This document shows, piece by piece, positions 6,323-11,635 of a stretch of DNA of 11,635 nucleotides. The DNA is from Symbiodinium natans (Eukaryota > Sar > Dinophyceae > Suessiales > Symbiodiniaceae). Below the pieces are notes generated by a model. It made no database searches. It was not told the DNA's origin and was given only the letters and a program-made list of their open reading frames with translations. The DNA lies in the NCBI GenBank assembly GCA_905221605.1, contig CAJNDS010002187.1:502501-514135 (forward strand), read 5' to 3'. The first letter of the stretch is position 1. Every line of letters starts with the position of its first letter. The position numbers were made by a program, and so were the translations under genes.

Positions 6323-6580
6323 TACACCTTTGAACCTTTGAACCTTTGAACCTTTGAACTGTGAACCTTTGAACCTTTGAACCTTTGAACCTTTGAACCT
6401 TAAAACCTTAAAACCCCAAACCCTAAACCCTAAACCCTAGACCCTAGACCCTAGACCCTAGACCCTAGACCCCAGACCCCAGACCCTAGACCCTATACCA
6501 AAGCTTTAAACCTTTAAATCTTTAAGCCTTAAAACCTTTAAACCTTATTAAAGCCTTGAAACCCGAAATCCTGAACCCGA
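6323..6580 (-). repeat. Composite array of telomere-derived variants
   Basis: A patchwork of blocks. 8-base ACCTTTGA units (about nine, 6326-6399, with one changed unit at about 6358-6365) come first, then CCTTAAAA units, then three CCCTAAA-type units. Next are five CCCTAGA (6435-6469), two CCCCAGA (6470-6483), CCCTAGA and CCCTATA. It ends in worn CCTTTAAA-like units to about 6580. Each block is internally uniform and differs from its neighbours, which points to serial local amplification of mutant units. Confidence 0.93.
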
Positions 6581-6630
6581 AGGTGTCTTATTCCTGTCGG
6601 GTGGGTCGGCCTAATCCAGATGCCTGTCAG
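6581..6630. other. Short spacer between inverted arrays
   Basis: 50 bp of single-copy sequence where the telomeric orientation flips from C-rich to G-rich. Confidence 0.5.
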
Positions 6631-6713
6631 AGGGTTTGGGAAGTTTAGGGTTTACGGTAAGGGTTTAGGGTTCAGGGTTGAGGGCTTTGGGCTTTGGGGC
6701 TTAGGGTTGAGGG
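6631..6713 (+). repeat. Decayed telomeric array, G-rich
   Basis: Mixed units: TTTGGGA, TTTAGGG, TTTACGG, TTTAGGG, TTCAGGG, TTGAGGG, CTTTGGG, CTTTGGGG, CTTAGGG and TTGAGGG. Confidence 0.9.
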
Positions 6714-6938
6714 CATGTCGGACTTCAAACGCCAAAGCCTTGAGCTTGGAGTTTGGGTTCTTGGCTGCCGAAGACACGGCGGACAGGCAGCGGCTGTAGC
6801 TCGAATCTGCGGCGCGTCCTCCCGGAATCGAGCCGAACTTGACTTGTGTGTTATGGCCCTTGGTATAGAGTTTCGGGAGGCCGCCAAACTCAGGAAAGCG
6901 CAAGTGGACCTTGGGGCCAACCTGAAAGAGACATGTCG
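6714..6938. other. GC-rich spacer between two G-rich arrays
   Basis: About 225 bp. It is open in one plus frame (6694-6951, 85 codons) and two minus frames (6652-6903 and 6672-6920), all of which begin or end in telomeric units. Simultaneous openness of opposite frames reflects GC-rich composition, and none shows a recognisable motif. Confidence 0.55.
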
Positions 6939-7097
6939 GTTTAGGGTTTAGGGTTTAGGGTTTAGGGTTTAGGGTTTAGGGTTTAGGGTTTAGGGTTTAC
7001 GGCTTAGGGTTTAGGGTTTAGGGTTTAGGGTTTAGGGTTCAGGGATGTTTAGGGTTTAGGGTTTAGGGATGTTTAGGGTTTAGGGTATAGGGTTTAG
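6939..7097 (+). repeat. Long telomeric array, G-rich
   Basis: About 22 units, mostly perfect TTTAGGG. Changes are TTTACGG with CTTAGGG near 6997-7010, TTCAGGG near 7036, two ATG insertions after GGG about 24 bp apart (near 7044 and 7068) and TATAGGG near the right edge. The repeated ATG insertion suggests duplication of a 24-bp segment. Confidence 0.97.
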
Positions 7098-7234
7098 CTA
7101 CATGTTTTGAGGTTTAATGTTTGCTCCCCCGCCAGGGAACAACATGTGGGCAGTCCTCCAACTCCCGTTCCGGGGGTGCCCAACAGATACGTGTGTATTT
7201 ATAAATGTTTCACCATTTAGCTACAGACATGTGT
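7098..7234. other. Non-coding spacer
   Basis: About 137 bp of single-copy sequence between two G-rich arrays in the same orientation; nothing recognisable. Confidence 0.5.
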
Positions 7235-7309
7235 GGGTTTAGGGTTCAGGGTTCAGGGTTTAGGGTTTAGGGTTCAGGGTTTAGGGTTTAGGATTTAGGG
7301 TTTAGGGTA
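7235..7309 (+). repeat. Telomeric array with interspersed TTCAGGG
   Basis: About ten units in which TTTAGGG and TTCAGGG are mixed, plus one TTTAGGA and one ATTTAGGG. Unlike the block-like variant runs elsewhere, the TTCAGGG units are scattered here. Confidence 0.95.
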
Positions 7310-7548
7310 ATCTAGAAAATGTATATCCCTTTCCGAGGGCCTGCGGTAAAACGGTGGGCAACAAGGGACCCCAACTCAACGACACCCACCCCGGGAGGTA
7401 GGGAGTCAGATGCCCTTTGGGGTTACATAACGGTACCGAATGAGAATTTACCCTAAAGCCTAAACCCTTTGGTCAGAGCTCGCAAAACTCAAAGCCGCAC
7501 GCAACCTCCCTGCCCCAACAAGTCCTGAGCAAGGAAGCTTGGGGTTCA
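7310..7548. other. Non-coding spacer with a small C-rich telomeric fragment
   Basis: About 240 bp of single-copy sequence; CCCTAAAGCCTAAACCC at 7451-7467 is a worn fragment. No gene is seen. Confidence 0.5.
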
Positions 7549-7682
7549 ACCCCTAAACCATAAACCCGAAACCCTAAACCCTAAACCCTAGACCCTAAAC
7601 CTTAAACCCTAAACCCTAAACCCTAAACCCTAAACCCTTAACCCTTAACCCTTAACCCTTAACCCTTAACCCTTAACCCTGA
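7549..7682 (-). repeat. Telomeric array with a six-unit CCCTTAA block
   Basis: A worn left edge (CCCCTAAACCATAAACCCGAAA), standard CCCTAAA units with single CCCTAGA and CCTTAAA variants, then six uniform CCCTTAA units at 7635-7676. A CCCTGAC remnant closes the array. Confidence 0.97.
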
Positions 7683-7813
7683 CAGACTCTCAGAAACCAC
7701 CAAATTCACGAACAGGTCCGCTTGTGCAGAGCCACTCTCGTTAAAACCGTAGCCTTAGGACCGTTTGCGGAGTTAAAGTTGCGCAGCGCTCCTGGGTTGG
7801 CCTCGAGGTTTTC
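7683..7813. other. Short spacer between inverted arrays
   Basis: 131 bp of single-copy sequence where orientation flips from C-rich to G-rich; no gene or structure seen. Confidence 0.5.
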
Positions 7814-7870
7814 GGGGTTTAGGGTTTAGGGTTTAGGGTGCGGGGTTCAGGGTTTAGGGTTTAGCGGTTT
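7814..7870 (+). repeat. Telomeric array, G-rich
   Basis: Seven to eight units with a GTGCGGGG interruption near 7839-7845 followed by TTCAGGG. Confidence 0.93.
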
Positions 7871-8161
7871 GTTGAATCCCCTCCTTCCGTCCCAATAGCT
7901 CGGCGATTGAGAGCAACTGAGCTCACTGAGCTCACTGGGGCTCCAAACAGTCCCTAAACACATCCACCCCTCAAAGACCCCTAGGCCCTAGAAGCCCTAC
8001 TCTACGCCTGCTAAATCCTAGCAACACCCCGGATTATGCCCCCAATAGAGGCAAAGAAGCCAGTCAAAGACCCGTGAGGCCTGTAGACGCTCATAGCCCA
8101 ATAAGCCCATCATTTTCTTGTTGTCCGACTCTGTGTTTCCACCTCCAACTTCGGATGTACG
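7871..8161. other. Non-coding spacer
   Basis: About 290 bp. It contains a small tandem duplication of the 10-mer TGAGCTCACT (about 7918-7937) and scattered CCCTA fragments. No open frame of note. Confidence 0.5.
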
Positions 8162-8200
8162 ATTTAGAGTTTTGGGGTCAGGGTTTAGGGTTTAGGGTTT
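8162..8200 (+). repeat. Short worn telomeric array, G-rich
   Basis: TTTAGAG, TTTTGGGG, TCAGGG, then two intact TTTAGGG units. Confidence 0.85.
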
Positions 8201-8397
8201 GCTGTGTGAGGGTTGGGTAGGCGGACCCTAACAAGACTCGAAATCTCCAATTCCGAGCCCTCCACCGAATCCTCAACCCTCAGCCTTATTCAATGTCGCT
8301 AGGCTCCAGCGCCAGCACGACGGGGACGTGCAGATCCCTGGCATTCAATACGGGCATCGCCCAACAGTTCGGGGTACCTATTTTGGAGTTCCTATAT
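8201..8397. other. Non-coding spacer
   Basis: About 197 bp of single-copy sequence; nothing recognisable on either strand. Confidence 0.5.
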
Positions 8398-8458
8398 GGG
8401 TTTAGGGTTTAGGGTTTAGGGTTTAGGGTTTAGGGTTTAGGGTTTAGGGTTTAGGGTT
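8398..8458 (+). repeat. Perfect telomeric array, G-rich
   Basis: Eight perfect TTTAGGG units plus a partial unit, with no substitutions. It is followed after only 15 bp by inverted units at 8474-8488. Confidence 0.97.
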
Positions 8459-8473
8459 ATCTTCTCTGACAAG

Positions 8474-8488
8474 CCCTAAACCCTAAAC
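8474..8488 (-). repeat. Two inverted telomeric units
   Basis: CCCTAAACCCTAAAC lies 15 bp after the perfect G-rich array and is inverted to it. This is the head-to-head arrangement expected of an end-to-end telomere fusion, or of two independent insertions. Confidence 0.9.
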
Positions 8489-8607
8489 ACCCAGTTGAGG
8501 AAACGCCCCTGGGGTCCCTGCCTTACTCCCCAGGCAGAGCCTTGAGCCCCATACCTCCCACAGAAGCAGAAAGCCGGAGCCTGCACCTTGAAAGCCTGCT
8601 GTAGATC
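8489..8607. other. Non-coding spacer
   Basis: 119 bp of single-copy sequence between two C-rich arrays; nothing recognisable. Confidence 0.5.
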
Positions 8608-8673
8608 CCTAAACCCTAAACCCTAAACCCTAAGCCCTAAACCCTAAACCCTAAACCCTAAACCCTAAACCCT
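8608..8673 (-). repeat. Telomeric array, C-rich
   Basis: Nine near-perfect CCCTAAA units with a single CCCTAAG near 8627-8633. Confidence 0.97.
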
Positions 8674-8813
8674 CAGCCTTATGAGCCTTCAACCCAAGAT
8701 CCCCAATCCCAAATTCTCTATCCGAAGTGCGGACGCGCCGATGGGCCTCCCACGATAGCCAGGATCCTTCGAGGCAGGGGATTTCTGTCTGTAGGTTCCC
8801 GAAGGGAGGGAGT
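8674..8813. other. Short spacer between inverted arrays
   Basis: 140 bp of single-copy sequence where orientation flips from C-rich to G-rich; nothing recognisable. Confidence 0.5.
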
Positions 8814-8848
8814 TTTGGGTTTAGGGTTTAGGGTTCAGGGTTGGGGGT
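8814..8848 (+). repeat. Short telomeric array, G-rich
   Basis: TTTGGG, TTTAGGG, TTTAGGG, TTCAGGG, TTGGGGG. It abuts the plus-strand copy of the 10-bp-periodic element. Confidence 0.92.
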
Positions 8849-8920
8849 AGGTACCTAGGGAACCTTAGGGAAGCTTGGGGAGCCTTAGGGAGCAGTGGGA
8901 GTATTAGGGAACCTCGGGTT
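8847..8920 (+). repeat. 10-bp-periodic element, copy 2 (plus)
   Basis: A chain of AGGGAACCTT, AGGGAAGCTT, GGGGAGCCTT, AGGGAGCAGT, GGGAGTATT and AGGGAACCTC. It matches the reverse complement of 4762-4834 unit by unit in the same order, including the TACCTAGGGAACCTT start. Because the order is conserved, the two copies come from one ancestor. The units themselves resemble expanded telomeric repeats (TTAGGGA plus three bases). Confidence 0.85.
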
Positions 8921-8971
8921 ACATGTCCGTAAGTTCCTTCACTTTGTTAGGAGAAGCACCCAAGCACTGTG
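8921..8971. other. Short spacer
   Basis: Single-copy sequence after the 10-bp element. A 92-codon frame (8895-9173) crosses it and continues into the AGT/AAT tract; its hydrophobic Val/Ile-rich half is a product of the triplet pattern. Confidence 0.4.
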
Positions 8972-9400
8972 TTCAGGTCGTAGTACTAGTTGCCGCAACA
9001 AGCAAAGGCACCCATATAATAACATAGTACTAACAATCAGACTATTCATGATCAGAAGAGTCGTAGTCGTAATTGTTATATTGGTAGTATTGGTATTCGC
9101 AGCAAGAACAGTAGTAATCGCACTAGTTCTACCAATCACAATAATCGTAATAGTATTCGTGGTCAATTATTGAAATATCTGTAAGAATAACATAACAGTA
9201 GCACTAGCATTGGTAGTACTAAGAGGAATGCAGGAAAATAGGAATAGCTCGACAGTATTCCGTAGCTAGTAGCAGTACTTCTAATAGTAAGCAGCCGAAG
9301 CATAGTAGTAGCATGGAGGATTCTCCATAAACATCGCATGAGGGACATTCAGTAATTAATGCCAACAGCAGTAGGTCATGATGATAATGAGAAGTTTTAG
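8972..9400 (+). repeat. Decayed three-base-periodic AGT/AAT-rich tract
   Basis: Over about 430 bp the sequence is dominated by AGT, AAT, ACT, CGT and ATT triplets with interruptions and frame slips (for example AGTAGTAAT intact at 9110-9118, and TAGTAGTAGC near 9302-9312). It reads as an old, substituted short-unit repeat and may share an origin with the fresh minisatellite at 2615-2773. Open frames on both strands through it (8895-9173 plus; 8939-9166, 9163-9348 and 9219-9506 minus) are simple-composition by-products. Confidence 0.65.
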
Positions 9401-9419
9401 AACAATTGCGGGAGACGGT

Positions 9420-9435
9420 TATATATATATATATA
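9420..9435. repeat. (TA)8 dinucleotide microsatellite
   Basis: Eight TA steps without interruption, followed within a few bases by a C-rich tract. Confidence 0.95.
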
Positions 9436-9438
9436 GTA

Positions 9439-9457
9439 CCCTCCCCCCCCTCCCCCC
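9439..9457. repeat. C-rich homopolymer tract
   Basis: C3 T C8 T C6, directly downstream of the TA run. It is a likely hotspot for length error in sequencing as well as for biological slippage. Confidence 0.95.
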
Positions 9458-9560
9458 TTCTACAATCCGTAACGACAGCAAAAATCGGCTGGCATACTTG
9501 GCCCAAAATGCCCCGACAAAAGTAGATTCTGCTGATGCAGCCACGCTACCGCGTCACACA
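9458..9560. other. Short spacer
   Basis: About 100 bp of single-copy sequence before the foldback element. A 68-codon plus-strand frame (9378-9584) crosses the TA and C tracts and ends in the foldback arm; it is not supported. Confidence 0.45.
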
Positions 9561-9665
9561 CCCAGAGACTCCAATAAGCCTTAATTAAGGAATATTCCTT
9601 AGACCTCAGGAACCCTCTTATACTTTAAGGAATATTCCCTAGTAAAGGTTGTTGGAGTCCCTGGG
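9561..9665. mobile_element. 105-bp foldback element, MITE-like
   Basis: The left arm 9561-9601 (starting CCCAGAGACTCCAA) and the right arm 9625-9665 (ending TTGGAGTCCCTGGG) are reverse complements over 41 nt with five mismatches and one gap by hand alignment. A 23-nt loop separates them. Each arm contains a GGAATATTCC palindrome, and the left arm also has CCTTAATTAAGG. The only flanking direct repeat is a possible CAC on each side, too short to prove insertion. No coding capacity. A non-autonomous transposon or a hairpin-forming transcribed element are both possible. Confidence 0.7.
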
Positions 9666-9775
9666 CACCTCATGACATGGAGGCACACCCGTGGGCGATG
9701 ACGATCTACAGCCGCCGCCTCAGTGCCAAGGGCGCTTTGGGGCAGGAGCATACTTTCAGCATGTCCAGGCAAAGA
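9666..9775. other. Short spacer
   Basis: 110 bp of single-copy sequence between the foldback element and a telomeric array; nothing recognisable. Confidence 0.5.
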
Positions 9776-9848
9776 AACCCTAAACCCTAAGCCCTAAACC
9801 CTAAACCCTAAACCCTAAACCCTACACCCTAAACCCTAAACCCTAAAG
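9776..9848 (-). repeat. Telomeric array, C-rich
   Basis: Ten units, mostly perfect CCCTAAA, with single CCCTAAG and CCCTACA variants. Confidence 0.97.
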
Positions 9849-9985
9849 GCCCAAAATTTCCCTGACACAAAATAGGATTGGGAGTCCGGGAACTGCTACT
9901 TGCGCGTCGCGTTTTCTCGTTTCTGAGCCTGGAGTCCGAAATCGGACGGGTGGGGGGTGCGCCTGCCCACCCTGCCCGCTACAAC
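9849..9985. other. Non-coding spacer
   Basis: 137 bp, GC-rich in its second half. It is crossed by a 63-codon minus-strand frame (9843-10034) whose Gly/Phe/Leu repeat comes from the adjacent hexamer repeat. Confidence 0.5.
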
Positions 9986-10037
9986 AAGCCAAGCCAAAGC
10001 CAAAGCCAAAGCCAAAGCCCAAGCCCAAGCCCAAGCC
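9986..10037 (-). repeat. Hexamer repeat grading into telomeric heptamer
   Basis: AAGCC units, then four CCAAAG hexamers, then three CCCAAG hexamers, then directly CCTAAA and the CCCTAAA array. The succession shows stepwise change of unit along the DNA. A few AAGCC copies reappear at 10119-10135 beyond the array. Confidence 0.93.
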
Positions 10038-10094
10038 TAAACCCTAAACCCTAAACCCTAAACCCTAAACCCTAAACCCTAAACCCTAAACCCT
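10036..10094 (-). repeat. Telomeric array, C-rich
   Basis: Eight perfect CCCTAAA units, continuous with the preceding hexamers. Confidence 0.97.
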
Positions 10095-10220
10095 GCTTAG
10101 AACGTTCGCATCATCCCAGCCAAGCCAAGCCAACCCAGCCAGGCCGAGGCTCGTTTAAACCGTTACATTCCTTCCCGCTTCACAAGCAACCCATGAGACA
10201 CTTGGCATGGTGAACTCAGC
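10095..10220. other. Short spacer with AAGCC repeats
   Basis: About 125 bp. It carries tandem CAGCCAAGCCAAGCCAACC-like pentamers at 10118-10143, related to the hexamer block upstream, and is otherwise single-copy. Confidence 0.55.
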
Positions 10221-10260
10221 TCTAAACCCTAAACAGCCTAAACCCTAAGCTCTAAACCCG
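10221..10260 (-). repeat. Worn telomeric array, C-rich
   Basis: TCTAAACCCTAAACAGCC, then TAAACCCTAAGC and TCTAAACCCG. Confidence 0.85.
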
Positions 10261-10288
10261 ACTGTACTTGTGAACACTGATGCAAATT

Positions 10289-10306
10289 CCCCCCCCCCCC
10301 CCCCCC
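10289..10306. repeat. C18 homopolymer
   Basis: Eighteen consecutive C. Its exact length is likely to vary between reads and individuals. Confidence 0.97.
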
Positions 10307-10375
10307 AACCAAGTCAAATCCAAGCCACATGGGGGACAAGGTGTCTTGGGCAGCGCAATCGCAAGGCCTCTGCGC

Positions 10376-10433
10376 AACCCTGCACCCTAGACCCGAAACC
10401 CTGAAGCCCCAGGCCCTGCAACCCTGCCCCTAG
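10376..10433 (-). repeat. Strongly decayed telomeric tract, C-rich
   Basis: Units such as CCCTGCA, CCCTAGA, CCCGAAA, CCCTGAAG, CCCCAGG, CCCTGCAA and CCCTGCC. None is intact CCCTAAA, but the 7-base spacing persists. Confidence 0.75.
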
Positions 10434-10642
10434 AGTCTTATAGAGGCACGAATTTTCGTTTCAAGCGCATTAAAAGTGTTTGTTGTGTACTTCCACTTTT
10501 TTTGAAAGGATGAGTTCGTGCAAACCTCAGACTTTGCACCCTGAACCCGGAACCTGAAACTGTGCACTGGACGTGTTCGTGCCGACAAGGTGTGCAGTCG
10601 CCAAAGTTCCAACAGTTCCTTGTCAAGAAGCCGCACGGCCGA
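10434..10642. other. Non-coding spacer between inverted arrays
   Basis: 209 bp of single-copy sequence where orientation flips from C-rich to G-rich. Two overlapping minus-strand frames (10430-10636 and 10438-10626) show no recognisable motif. Confidence 0.5.
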
Positions 10643-10726
10643 ATTTAGAGTTTAGGGTTTGGGGTTTGGGGTCTAGGGTTTGGGGTTTAGTTTAGGGTTT
10701 AGGGTTACCCGGTTTAGGGTTTAGGG
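10643..10726 (+). repeat. Telomeric array, G-rich, with TTTGGGG units
   Basis: TTTAGAG, TTTAGGG, TTTGGGG, TTTGGGG, TCTAGGG, TTTGGGG, TTTAG, TTTAGGG, TTTAGGG, a TTACCCGG interruption and two more TTTAGGG. Confidence 0.93.
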
Positions 10727-11174
10727 AATCAGAAGGGTCTCTGTTTTGGGGCTTCCCGGTATGCTTCAATGCCCAGAACCCTATGAACTATCAAGCCCAG
10801 ACGGACACCCGCCACCAAGCGCCTGAGATGCGGAGCACGACGACTTTGTCATACTGGGGGCAACATTTTACAATTTTAAAGGTACTTAAACTCAATAAGG
10901 AATTGAAATCTAATTTTGAAAACCCTATGCCCTATGCCAATACCCTGAACCGCAAGAACCTCACTTTCACTTTCTTTGGGGCTGATAAAACGGCTACCTT
11001 CTAAACCACCTTCAGCCAAAAAAATTTTTCTCTTCTACTTGGGACCCTAAGACGTGGGTGATCCCTGAAGAGGGTATCTGGTTTAGGGTCTGAATCCTAA
11101 GCCTTGCTGAGGAGGGTGGTGACTGAGCGGACAGAGGTCGGGTGCGGAGAAGCTGGCTTCATGATTGGGTTGAG
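10727..11174. other. Non-coding spacer, partly AT-rich
   Basis: About 450 bp. An AT-rich section (10863-10925) lies inside a 73-codon plus-strand frame (10783-11004) rich in Thr, Asn and Lys, with no motif I recognise and no supporting context. An A7T5 run lies near 11019-11030, and one GGTTTAGGGTC fragment near 11080-11090. Nothing else is supportable. Confidence 0.5.
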
Positions 11175-11217
11175 AGGGTTTAGGGTTTAGGGTTTAGGGT
11201 TTAGGGTTTAGGGTTTG
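11175..11217 (+). repeat. Perfect telomeric array, G-rich
   Basis: Six TTTAGGG units without substitution, with sharp edges on both sides. Confidence 0.97.
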
Positions 11218-11380
11218 CGCAATAGATTCTTCAGTTGACCCTCTGAAATGAGTAAGTGGCCCCTTCAACCCATATATGTAGAACACAACGAAATATCCCA
11301 AGGCCCTCAGTTTTTCAAGGTGGATTCATGATCAACTTGAAGCCCTAACCCCTACTTCCTAATTCCCAGACACCGTCCGC
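11218..11380. other. Non-coding spacer
   Basis: 163 bp of single-copy sequence between a G-rich and a C-rich array, both of near-perfect quality; nothing recognisable. Confidence 0.5.
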
Positions 11381-11487
11381 ACCCTAAACCCTAAACCCTA
11401 AACCCTAAACCCTAAACCCTAAACCCTAAACCCTAAACCCTAAACCCTAAACCCTAAACCCTAAACCCTAAACCCTAAACCCTAAAT
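11381..11487 (-). repeat. Longest perfect telomeric array, C-rich
   Basis: About fifteen CCCTAAA units in a row without a substitution, ending in CCCTAAATTTAAG. It is the longest run of standard units in the window, which suggests recent arrival or recent extension. Confidence 0.98.
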
Positions 11488-11635
11488 TTAAGAGCCTCCG
11501 GCTCAAGCCGCCGACCCCGCTGGAGCATAGTTGAGAGGTCTAAACCCGCTCGGATGGAAGATCATCCCAACCTGCAGAGTTCTGTGAATCGTTTGGGGGG
11601 GGGGTAGGGGGTAGCACCAGGACAAGCTCAAGCCA
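11488..11635. other. Terminal spacer of the window
   Basis: 148 bp of single-copy sequence with a small GAGCC-TCC-GGCTC hairpin at 11492-11504 and a G10 tract near 11593-11602. No gene is seen before the window ends. Confidence 0.5.

Noticed and set aside
6652-6951. Three simultaneously open frames of 82-85 codons
   Set aside because: They overlap on both strands, run into flanking telomeric units and share no recognisable motif; GC-rich composition explains the openness.
3196-7416. 13-bp shared sequence AGTCAGATGCCCT at 3196-3208 and 7404-7416
   Set aside because: About one such match is expected by chance in a window of this length, and the match does not extend.
8895-9173. 92-codon frame with a strongly hydrophobic C-terminal half
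   Set aside because: The hydrophobic half is the Val/Ile frame of a decayed AGT/AAT tract; shifted frames on both strands are equally open.
8939-9506. Minus-strand frames rich in Thr/Ile and Leu over the AGT/AAT tract
   Set aside because: Simple-sequence by-products of the same tract, with no independent motif.
9843-10034. Gly/Phe/Leu-rich minus-strand frame resembling a glycine-rich protein
   Set aside because: The GFGFGF pattern is the translation of CCAAAG/CCCAAG hexamers.
11381-11487. A true chromosome end
   Set aside because: Unique sequence continues on both sides of this array and of all the others, so these are interstitial.
561-11540. Possible similarity between the spacers following the arrays at 560 and 11487 (both GC-rich, both with GGAGCAT)
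   Set aside because: Only short fragments align after arbitrary gaps; this is compatible with shared composition.
1-11635. CRISPR-like regularly spaced repeats
   Set aside because: The repeats are telomeric heptamers in variable-length arrays with irregular spacers and changing orientation; there are no cas genes and the sequence is eukaryotic.
1-11635. tRNA or 5S rRNA genes
   Set aside because: I looked for the GGTTCGA-type B box and 5S-like internal motifs in the spacers; the few GTTCGA occurrences (near 3676 and 3954) lack matching arms.

Overview
This is a gene-poor, repeat-dominated stretch of eukaryotic nuclear DNA. About a fifth of it (hand tally, roughly 2.6 kb) is telomere-type heptamer, TTTAGGG read on the + strand or CCCTAAA where the array is inverted. 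TTTAGGG is the telomere unit of most land plants and of several protist groups (dinoflagellates, cryptophytes, glaucophytes, some green algae), so a plant or algal/protist genome is the reasonable guess; the sequence does not settle which. No prokaryotic organisation, tRNA, rRNA, recognisable protein domain or transposase is visible.

Layout: more than 30 telomeric arrays of 15 to 258 bp, some perfect and some decayed, are scattered from end to end and switch orientation repeatedly. G-rich (TTTAGGG) arrays lie near 41, 659, 1714, 1907, 2117, 2860, 4174, 5027, 5554, 6631, 6939, 7235, 7814, 8162, 8398, 8814, 10643 and 11175. C-rich (CCCTAAA) arrays lie near 443, 3791, 4026, 4829, 5327, 5826, 6105, 6323, 7450, 7549, 8474, 8608, 9776, 10036, 10221, 10376 and 11381. 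The window is therefore not one chromosome end but a mosaic of interstitial telomeric sequences separated by about 50 to 900 bp of unrelated, mostly single-copy DNA. Several arrays carry internal runs of one variant unit (TTTAGGGG, TTCAGGG, TTTGGGG, TTAAGGG, TCTAGGG, TTGAGGG and 8-mer TCAAAGGT), which indicates local amplification of mutant units.

Other structure: a 9-bp minisatellite (AGTAGTAAT, 17 units, 2615-2773); a decayed, three-base-periodic AGT/AAT-rich tract (about 8972-9400) that may be an old relative; a 10-bp-periodic element present twice in opposite orientation (4762-4834 and 8847-8920), each copy next to a telomeric array on the same side; a 105-bp foldback element with 41-nt arms (9561-9665); a cluster of GC-rich hairpins (3278-3443); and short homopolymer or dinucleotide tracts.

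Coding: no gene is supported. The longest open frame is 161 codons (3336-3821) and resembles no family I recognise. Telomeric heptamers place TAG (G strand) or TAA (C strand) in all three frames within 21 bp, so intact arrays end every reading frame and confine open frames to the spacers. Exons of an intron-rich gene in the spacers cannot be excluded from sequence alone. No genes can be said to work together here.
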